A DNA stretch of 35,818 nucleotides from a virus: the IMG/VR virus record IMGVR_UViG_3300042433_000051, positions 1 through 35,818 of that record, one strand, 5' to 3'. The translations under genes and the position numbers were made by a program. Of the stretch, positions 30,604-35,818 are shown piece after piece. The stretch's first letter is position 1. Each line of letters begins with the position of its first letter. The notes beneath the pieces are model-generated. The model ran no database searches and was not told the origin of the DNA. It saw only the letters and a program-made list of their open reading frames with translations.

Positions 30604-30634
30604 CTAAATTATACACTTCTTTGATACATACCAA
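30604..30634 (-). promoter_or_regulatory. Main leftward early promoter
   Basis: On the minus strand TTG (30634-30632), a 20-base spacer and TAATTTAG (30611-30604; 7 of 8 to TAnnTTTG). Placement just upstream of the first leftward gene suggests it drives the 24269-30580 operon. Confidence 0.7.
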
Positions 30635-30735
30635 ATATTTCTTCCACTTTTTTTTAAGTTTTTTTCTTAATATGCTAACTTACTATAAATCAATTAGTTA
30701 GGATGGGTATTATTTTAGCCTAAAATGTCCATTTG

Positions 30736-30761
30736 ATAGGTATTGCATAGGTATGCCATAC
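30736..30761. promoter_or_regulatory. Operator-like repeats overlapping the sigma-like gene start
   Basis: ATAGGTAT occurs at 30736-30743 and 30747-30754, 11 bases apart (one helical turn). The second runs into the palindrome GTATG-C-CATAC (30751-30761), which contains the ATG at 30753. This looks like a repressor or autoregulation site in the divergent control region. Confidence 0.5.
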
Positions 30762-31352
30762 TCTATAAGAAGAAGAATAAGAATAATAATAAGAATAAGT
30801 ATAATTAAAAGAAGAAGAAAAAGAAATATATTAGTAAACGAAAAACATTATTTTCTGCATCGGGAAAACATCATATCGGAACTTTATAAGTCAAAAGATA
30901 TCAATGAGGCAATATCCAAAATGCAGCCTATTGAATTGCAAGATGATCTTCGCCAAGAGGTCTTTCTTGTGCTTTGTGAAATGGATGAAGAGAAATTAGT
31001 CGGAATGTATGAACAAGGATATTTAAGGTATTTTATTGTTCGGACTATCTTAAATATGGCTAAATCAGACCGAAGCAATTTCTACCGAAAGTTCAGACAA
31101 TTGTACCAAGAGATTCCTGTTACCTACGAATCATCAAAAGAAGAGTATGATGAAACATTAGTTACAAAACTTGAGCAAGGAATGGAAATTCTGCATTGGT
31201 ATGAAGCGGAACTTTTAAAACTATATTCGCAAAATAAAAATCTTTTAGCAATATCAAGAGAAACAAAGATTCCTTATCGTTCACTACTAAAAACAATTCG
31301 TAAAGCAAAGACACTTTTAAAATATAAAATAAGAAACAATGAACTTGATTGA
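30753..31352 (+). CDS. Sigma factor-like transcription regulator
   Basis: A 199-residue protein. About residues 55-115 (LQDDLRQEVFLVLCEMDEEK, then YLRYFIVRTILNMAKSDRSN) resemble sigma-70 region 2. The C-terminal part (NLLAISRETKIPYRSLLKTI) is a helix-turn-helix like region 4. The first 26 residues are low-complexity Arg/Ile encoded by an AGAAGAAGAATAAG-type purine tract and may not be translated. No better ATG exists before residue 57, so the start is uncertain. It begins the rightward transcription unit and could redirect host RNA polymerase to phage promoters. Confidence 0.65.
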   Translation: MPYSIRRRIRIIIRISIIKRRRKRNILVNEKHYFLHRENIISELYKSKDINEAISKMQPIELQDDLRQEVFLVLCEMDEEKLVGMYEQGYLRYFIVRTILNMAKSDRSNFYRKFRQLYQEIPVTYESSKEEYDETLVTKLEQGMEILHWYEAELLKLYSQNKNLLAISRETKIPYRSLLKTIRKAKTLLKYKIRNNELD

Positions 31353-31596
31353 AATTATTTTAGCGGCTAACTTTTTTTCGTTTTACTTTATTACTCAAAA
31401 TCGATTTCCATTTAAATGGCATTTAGATTTTAAACCTTTTAATTGCACTCTATGTTTAACCGCTTGGGTTGCTCTTTTGCTTTTCTTCCTTCCGCAAATT
31501 GTAACTGATGCGGTTGTATGTATGTTTGGAGCCGGAGTTATATCGCCATTTTTTAAAAACTTTTTAAATAATTTGTATGAACCAAAAAGATCTTGA
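31339..31596 (+). CDS. Membrane protein with CTLCLTAW motif
   Basis: An 85-residue protein with hydrophobic segments at about 4-20 and 39-75 separated by a loop holding the CxxC of NCTLCLTAWVALLLFF. A membrane-embedded redox or metal site is possible. It overlaps the sigma-like gene by 14 bases and the next gene by 20 bases. Function unknown. Confidence 0.6.
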   Translation: MNLIEIILAANFFSFYFITQNRFPFKWHLDFKPFNCTLCLTAWVALLLFFLPQIVTDAVVCMFGAGVISPFFKNFLNNLYEPKRS

Positions 31597-31900
31597 TTAT
31601 TGCAAACAACACATTATTAATTTTGAATCTGTTAAACTTGGATTCACTCGTAACATTCCTTTTGATGTTCTCGGAGAATACGAAAGAATGTATCGTGAGT
31701 ATTTAGATGCACAATTCTCTTTAACCTATTGGTGTGGGGAATGTGTATTTGATATGTTAAAAAGATTAATTGTACTTTATGAAAATGCACAACCGATAGT
31801 TCAAAATAATATTGAAGTTGCACAACAGAAAGTGCAAACAGAGGTTATCCAAAACACAATCGAAGAAGTAAAGAAAAAAAGAGGCAGACCTAAAAAATGA
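31577..31900 (+). CDS. Hypothetical protein with AT-hook-like tail
   Basis: A 107-residue protein. The helical N-terminal part (MNQKDLDYCKQHIINFESVK, with YWCGECVFDMLKRLIVLYEN) is followed by a flexible Gln/Val stretch and the end KKKRGRPKK, an AT-hook-type minor-groove binder. AT-hook tails are frequent in Bacteroidetes phage proteins. A DNA-binding role is likely; its target is unknown. ATGA overlap with the glycosyltransferase gene. Confidence 0.6.
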   Translation: MNQKDLDYCKQHIINFESVKLGFTRNIPFDVLGEYERMYREYLDAQFSLTYWCGECVFDMLKRLIVLYENAQPIVQNNIEVAQQKVQTEVIQNTIEEVKKKRGRPKK

Positions 31901-32904
31901 GAATACTTGTTTTAACAACACAAGGAAGCGGAGTTGGCTATCACCGATTAATGCTACCGATTTACTATTTAGAGAAAACTTATGCTTTCTTTACAGATAC
32001 TTTAACGGATGAAGTATTAGAAGAAAACTTCGATATTCTTTTGTTTAATCGTTTTATTGCAGGAACTAATCTGGAAACTCTTTTAGAGAAAAGGAAGAAG
32101 TATGGCTTTAAAATGATTTGCGATATTGATGATTATTGGATATTAGATAGGTCGCATATTTTAGAGAGTGTTTACCCAACACAAGAAATCATTAATCACA
32201 TTAGAGAAGCAGATTTAGTTACTTGCACTAACGAAAAGCTATGGAATGAAATTAGACCTATAAACTCGAATGTTGCTATTTTACCAAACGCTCTTCCGTA
32301 TGGTAATGACCAATTCACAGATGTAAGAGAATACACCGACAAAGTCAAGTTTGTTTATACAGGCTCAATAACTCACGAAGAAGATATAAAGTTAGTTCAG
32401 TTTCCTTTTAAGAAAGTCGCTTCCGATTCTTCTTTGAGAAGTAAGATTCATTTCCAACTTTGTGGCTTTGATGATTCTGGAGAGGGTTCGGCTGCAATTT
32501 GGCATCGGATGATATCAAACTTTACTTGTGGTTTAAAGTTAGGAGACACGAGAAGATTCCTTCCTGTTACCGAGTATATGAACTTTTACAATGATGCTGA
32601 TTGTTCTATCGTTCCTTTAAGAGCAACGAAGTTTAATTCAATGAAATCTAATCTAAAACTTTTAGAGGCGGCTTCAAAGAAAATTCCTGTTATCGGTAGT
32701 AATGTTGAGCCTTATTTAAACTCGCCAATGATACAAGTTAATCAGCAAGGGGATTGGTATAGGGAGATTAAAAAAGTTACCGAAGATGCTATTTATAGAC
32801 AGGAAAAGGGTTTGGAACTATTCGAATGGGCAGTTGCAAACTTTAGTTTATTTAAAGTAAACGAGAAAAGAAAACAATTATATCAATCAATGAATGGTAG
32901 TTGA
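31897..32904 (+). CDS. Glycosyltransferase, GT4-like (GT-B fold)
   Basis: A 335-residue protein. It starts MRILVLTTQGSGVGYHRLML and has a donor-site segment SNLKLLEAASKKIPVIGSNV in which the Glu of the GT4-type EX7E region can be seen. The region near 150 (KFVYTGSITHEEDI) is the second Rossmann start. No membrane anchor is present. It presumably transfers a sugar from a nucleotide-sugar to an unknown acceptor. It heads a three-enzyme glycan cassette next to the terminase genes. Confidence 0.75.
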   Translation: MRILVLTTQGSGVGYHRLMLPIYYLEKTYAFFTDTLTDEVLEENFDILLFNRFIAGTNLETLLEKRKKYGFKMICDIDDYWILDRSHILESVYPTQEIINHIREADLVTCTNEKLWNEIRPINSNVAILPNALPYGNDQFTDVREYTDKVKFVYTGSITHEEDIKLVQFPFKKVASDSSLRSKIHFQLCGFDDSGEGSAAIWHRMISNFTCGLKLGDTRRFLPVTEYMNFYNDADCSIVPLRATKFNSMKSNLKLLEAASKKIPVIGSNVEPYLNSPMIQVNQQGDWYREIKKVTEDAIYRQEKGLELFEWAVANFSLFKVNEKRKQLYQSMNGS

Positions 32905-32907
32905 GTT

Positions 32908-33027
32908 ATGGCTAAATCAGGAACTATTGGAAAGATATCTTTCGGAAAGAGAAGAAAAGGAAAGGCTAATAAAGGAATTAATAAACATAATCGAAAGGAA
33001 CGAAATTATCGTGGGCAGGGTAAATGA
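32908..33027 (+). CDS. Small Lys/Arg/Gly-rich protein (39 aa)
   Basis: A 39-residue protein (MAKSGTIGKISFGKRRKGKA, ending NYRGQGK), very basic. A similar small protein is familiar from Bacteroidetes phages. It probably binds nucleic acid or is carried in the capsid. It starts 3 bases after the glycosyltransferase stop. Confidence 0.6.
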   Translation: MAKSGTIGKISFGKRRKGKANKGINKHNRKERNYRGQGK

Positions 33028-33054
33028 TATTAAATTCTTAAAGGTTAGTAACTA

Positions 33055-33531
33055 ATGTTTATTCATCCTACCGCAATAATCTATCCCGGAGTAATTATCG
33101 AACCCGGTGCTTACATTGGGGAGTATTGTATTATTGGTTCGCCCCCCGAATGGAAAGGATATGAGCATATTGAAGGGTTAGTCCTAATAATGAGCGGAGC
33201 AAGATTAACAGGATTGGTTACTGTTGATTCTGGTACGGACAAAAGAACTGTAATCGGTAGGGATTGTTATTTGATGAAGCACTCGCATATAGGTCACGAT
33301 GCAATACTTGCCGAGAATGTAACAATAAGTTGCGGAGCAAAAGTAGGCGGTCATTCAGTAATCGAAAGAAATTGTAACATAGGACTAAACGCAGTTATAC
33401 ATCAGAAGTTAAGAATACCCGAAGGGTGTATGATTGGTGCTTCGGCTTTTGTAGGAAAGAAATCTATTCTAAAACCTTTTCATAAATACGCAGGAGTACC
33501 TGTAAAAGAAATCGATATCAATGCTCGTTAA
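33055..33531 (+). CDS. Left-handed beta-helix acyl/acetyltransferase (LpxA-like)
   Basis: A 158-residue protein made of hexapeptide repeats: IHPTAIIYPGVIIEPGAYIG, IGRDCYLMKHSHIGHDAILA and VTISCGAKVGGHSVIERNCN. His residues near HSHIGHDA fit the catalytic His of LpxA/hexapeptide transferases. It is shorter than LpxA (about 260) and lacks the C-terminal helical domain, so a sugar O- or N-acetyltransferase is more likely than lipid A synthesis. Its end overlaps the next glycosyltransferase by 11 bases. Confidence 0.8.
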   Translation: MFIHPTAIIYPGVIIEPGAYIGEYCIIGSPPEWKGYEHIEGLVLIMSGARLTGLVTVDSGTDKRTVIGRDCYLMKHSHIGHDAILAENVTISCGAKVGGHSVIERNCNIGLNAVIHQKLRIPEGCMIGASAFVGKKSILKPFHKYAGVPVKEIDINAR

Positions 33532-34159
33532 TATTATCTTTTTAGATTACGAAAGACACGACTTCACTCAACAAGTAAAGAACCATAATTTCTCAAATGC
33601 AGGGTATGACTTTTCTTTTACTCAAGTAGAAATGAAAGGAATATCCAGAGCCTTAAATTATGGAATCTCAAGAAGCAAAGCCTTTGATGCCATAGTAACA
33701 ATGGCTAATGATATTTTGATGCCCGATAATTGGCTTTTAAGAATGGTAGAAGCGGCTTTAAATATTCCTAATACAGGAATGTGCGGAATACATTGCGTAG
33801 AAGGAATCAATCCCCTACAAACAATTAACGGAATACAAATACACCCACAAGATGCTTCATTCGGAAATGTCTTAATACCGATGGCAGCAATAGAAAAGAT
33901 AGGATATTTTAATGAGGCTTATGATCCCTATGGAATGCAAGATTCCGACTATGCCTATCGTTTAAAAATGACAGGTCATTTAAACTACTACTTGCACGAT
34001 TTAAGGTCTGAACATATAGGACACGATGTAGGACAAGACACCCCTTATAGAAAGATGAAAGATGAAGGATTAAGTAAGTGTGATTACTTATGGGCAAGAG
34101 AAACACAAAAATACCAAGACAGTAACGATTATACTATATTTTTAAGCGAATACCCTTAA
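33521..34159 (+). CDS. Glycosyltransferase, GT2-like (GT-A fold)
   Basis: A 212-residue protein. It has the GT-A pattern: SRALNYGISRSKAFDAIVTM, then ANDILMPDNW around residues 60-71 (an ND pair where the DXD motif is expected), and a late YGMQDSDYAYRLKMTGH that matches the GT2 ED/DxD acceptor region. No membrane segments. It works with the GT4-like enzyme and acetyltransferase as a cassette. It is short, so donor specificity cannot be read. Confidence 0.72.
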   Translation: MLVNIIFLDYERHDFTQQVKNHNFSNAGYDFSFTQVEMKGISRALNYGISRSKAFDAIVTMANDILMPDNWLLRMVEAALNIPNTGMCGIHCVEGINPLQTINGIQIHPQDASFGNVLIPMAAIEKIGYFNEAYDPYGMQDSDYAYRLKMTGHLNYYLHDLRSEHIGHDVGQDTPYRKMKDEGLSKCDYLWARETQKYQDSNDYTIFLSEYP

Positions 34160-34196
34160 TGGGTTACCTTTTAAGAAATAGCACACTAATAGCACA

Positions 34197-34562
34197 ATGG
34201 CAGCGAAAGACATTATAAAACATCAATTTAAGAAGGGAGAAGTAGCAAATCCAAATGGCAGACCTCGTAAATACATAAGCCAATTAAAAGAACAAGGCTA
34301 TAAAATATCAGAGGTAAACGATGCTATACAGGCTTTATTATCAATGGATATCGAAGAACTCAAACAAGTATTAGAGAATCCTAAAGCGACTATTTTGGAA
34401 TTGACTATCGCTACCGCTATGCTGCAATCTTTAAAGAAGGGATCTCTATATTCTATGGAAACCTTATTAACGAGGGTTTACGGAAAACCAAAAGAGATTC
34501 AAGAAGTTAGCCAAGATTCAAAGATCGAGGTTGTTTTCGTTAATGGGAAAACCATTTTATGA
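34197..34562 (+). CDS. terS: Terminase small subunit
   Basis: A 121-residue protein. The N terminus (HQFKKGEVANPNGRPRKYIS) is a DNA-binding segment of the GRP type, and the rest (TILELTIATAMLQSLKKGSL, then LLTRVYGKPKEIQEV) matches phage small terminases that recognise the packaging site. It ends in an ATGA overlap with terL. The packaging signal should lie near here. Confidence 0.85.
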   Translation: MAAKDIIKHQFKKGEVANPNGRPRKYISQLKEQGYKISEVNDAIQALLSMDIEELKQVLENPKATILELTIATAMLQSLKKGSLYSMETLLTRVYGKPKEIQEVSQDSKIEVVFVNGKTIL

Positions 34563-35710
34563 AAATTGAACTACCTAACCCTCATATTAACCAACAAAGG
34601 ATTCTTGATTCAAACGCAAGATTTCGTGTTGTTATGGCAGGGCGAAGGTTTGGGAAGTCGGAACTATCTCAAATAGAAATAATACTCAATGCTTTACAAG
34701 GGAAACAGGTTTTCTATGTTACCCCTACTTATAATCTGGCTCGTGTCTTTTTTGACCAATTAGCCAAAGCAGTTCCCTTTGAATCTAATAAATCCGAACT
34801 ATCGATTAAGTTCCCAAATGGGGGAGCGGTTTACTTCTTTACAGGGGAACGATTAGACAATCTCCGAGGAAGGAAGTTCCACTTCGGGGTTATAGATGAA
34901 GCCTCGTTTATTCCAGACCTTGAAAACGGATGGCTTAATTCAATCCGACCTACCTTAACCGACTACAAAGGAAGAGCCTTGTTTATTTCAACACCCAAAG
35001 GAAAGAACTTCTTTTATTCTTTATTCTTGAAATCTGGAGAACCCGATTGGGAATCTTTTAAGTTTACCACTTACGATAACCCATACATCGATAAAACGGA
35101 AATAGATGATGCAAGGCTTCAACTCCCCGAAGTTGTCTTTGAGCAAGAATATATGGCTAATCCTGCTGAAAACGCCTCTAATCCTTTCGGAAGTAGTTAT
35201 ATCAAGCAATGCACATTTGAGGTCAGCCACGAGGCTCCTATTGTGTTTGGGATTGATTTGGCGAAGTCGGTGGATTTCACAGTAATCATAGGCTTGGATA
35301 AAAATGGCTCGGTTAGTTACTTTGAGAGGTTTCAAAAGGATTGGAGACAGACAAAGCAAGTAATAAATAATTTACCTAAAATCCCGATGTTAATAGATTC
35401 AACAGGGGCAGGAGATCCAATCTTTGAGGACTTACAAAGGGATGGCTTAAATGTATCGGGGTTTAAGTTTAGTTCTACCTCAAAGCAACAACTAATGGAA
35501 GGATTGGCTTCGGCTATACAACAAAGGAAGATAACCTTTCCCGAAGGTCATATCGTAAACGAATTAGAAATATTTGAATATCAATACACCGCAACCGGAG
35601 TTCGGTATTCCGCTCCGCAAGGCTTTCACGATGACTGCGTAATGGCTCTTGCTTTAGCTTGGCAACACTACACAAGAAACACAGGACAAGGGAAGTATTC
35701 ATTCGCTTGA
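34559..35710 (+). CDS. terL: Terminase large subunit (complete copy)
   Basis: This 383-residue ATPase-nuclease is shorter than usual (420-550). Walker A is AGRRFGKS (27-34), Walker B is GVIDEAS (Asp113, Glu114), and coupling motif LFISTPKG follows. The nuclease domain carries FGIDLAKSVDF (Asp233), MLIDSTGAGDP (Asp280) and FHDDC (358-359). Its last 311 bases are duplicated, diverged, at the start of the window. It overlaps terS by 4 bases, so the pair is translationally coupled. Confidence 0.97.
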   Translation: MKIELPNPHINQQRILDSNARFRVVMAGRRFGKSELSQIEIILNALQGKQVFYVTPTYNLARVFFDQLAKAVPFESNKSELSIKFPNGGAVYFFTGERLDNLRGRKFHFGVIDEASFIPDLENGWLNSIRPTLTDYKGRALFISTPKGKNFFYSLFLKSGEPDWESFKFTTYDNPYIDKTEIDDARLQLPEVVFEQEYMANPAENASNPFGSSYIKQCTFEVSHEAPIVFGIDLAKSVDFTVIIGLDKNGSVSYFERFQKDWRQTKQVINNLPKIPMLIDSTGAGDPIFEDLQRDGLNVSGFKFSSTSKQQLMEGLASAIQQRKITFPEGHIVNELEIFEYQYTATGVRYSAPQGFHDDCVMALALAWQHYTRNTGQGKYSFA

Positions 35711-35728
35711 ACAAACGAAAGGGTTTTT

Positions 35729-35735
35729 CTATTTA
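35729..35735 (+). promoter_or_regulatory. CTATTTA element, right copy
   Basis: Second haplotype of the element at 330-336, conserved although the flanking sequence has diverged, again 5 bases before an ATG (35741). Confidence 0.4.
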
Positions 35736-35740
35736 AGGGT

Positions 35741-35818
35741 ATGAATTGGAAAGACCTTAACGTATTTCAATGGCAGCAACTCAATGACCTTTTCCTAAAA
35801 AGTAAAGATGTTACTGAT
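35741..35818 (+). CDS. Tail assembly chaperone, N-terminal fragment (cut by window edge)
   Basis: The first 26 codons of the second haplotype of the gene at 342, starting MNWKDLNVF where the other copy has MTWKDLNVF. It runs off the window end, so the T9 slippery site of this haplotype cannot be seen. Confidence 0.9.
   Translation, partial: MNWKDLNVFQWQQLNDLFLKSKDVTD

Larger units (their letters stand above)
35400..35818 (+). repeat. Right copy of diverged terminal redundancy
   Basis: Homologous to 1-419 (see that entry), with an identical 127-base start and identical final 36 bases. Circularising at this overlap gives about 35.4 kb. Confidence 0.9.

Overview
The window is an essentially complete genome of a tailed, siphovirus-like phage of a Bacteroidetes host, most likely from the Flavobacteriia. 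Evidence for the host group: AT-rich DNA; start codons preceded by A/T-rich stretches instead of strong Shine-Dalgarno sequences; promoters of the TTG-N(17-23)-TAnnTTTG type; and structural proteins of the style seen in Bacteroidetes phages. No integrase and no repressor were recognised, so a lytic lifestyle is the simpler reading. The first 419 and last 419 bases are two homologous but diverged copies of the same locus (terL 3' end plus the start of the next gene). The sequence therefore closes into a circle of about 35.4 kb, and two strain variants of terL appear to meet at the junction.

Layout along the closed map. (1) Positions 34197-35710 plus 1-311 hold the terminase subunits. Next come a tail assembly chaperone with a probable -1 frameshift, a possible tail-completion protein, two large tail proteins and the tape measure (342-7072). 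A prohead protease of the XkdF type fused to a zeta-toxin-like kinase follows (7088-8950). (2) Positions 8947-10306 are a small leftward accessory cassette of five genes with its own Bacteroidetes-type promoter. (3) Positions 10400-24268 are rightward: a leader with a terminator-like hairpin, scaffold, major capsid protein, tail-tube-like protein, a portal with a C-terminal MuF-like domain, connector-like proteins, a 1464-residue repeat-rich tail fibre, lysis genes (coiled-coil membrane protein, holin, unimolecular-spanin-like protein, M15 peptidase endolysin), a DEDDy exonuclease and small proteins.

(4) Positions 24269-30634 form one long leftward early operon for DNA metabolism. It holds several small Bacteroidetes-phage proteins, a PD-(D/E)XK nuclease, replication initiation-like proteins including one resembling DnaA domain IV, a NinG-like nuclease, an SSB-like protein, an annealing-protein-like gene, a degenerate tRNA-like element, a 46-residue AP2-like protein and several tiny membrane proteins. 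(5) Positions 30736-34159 are rightward: a sigma-factor-like regulator starting inside a palindrome, a membrane protein, an AT-hook-tailed protein, a glycan cassette (two glycosyltransferases and a left-handed beta-helix acyltransferase), and then the terminase again.

The genes are tightly packed with many ATGA or TAATG overlaps, implying translational coupling. The observations most worth following are the protease-zeta kinase fusion, the slippery T run in the tail chaperone, a recurrent CTATTTA element just upstream of start codons of late genes, the unimolecular spanin candidate, and the glycan cassette beside the packaging genes. Function calls are by motif and family memory; no database search was run.
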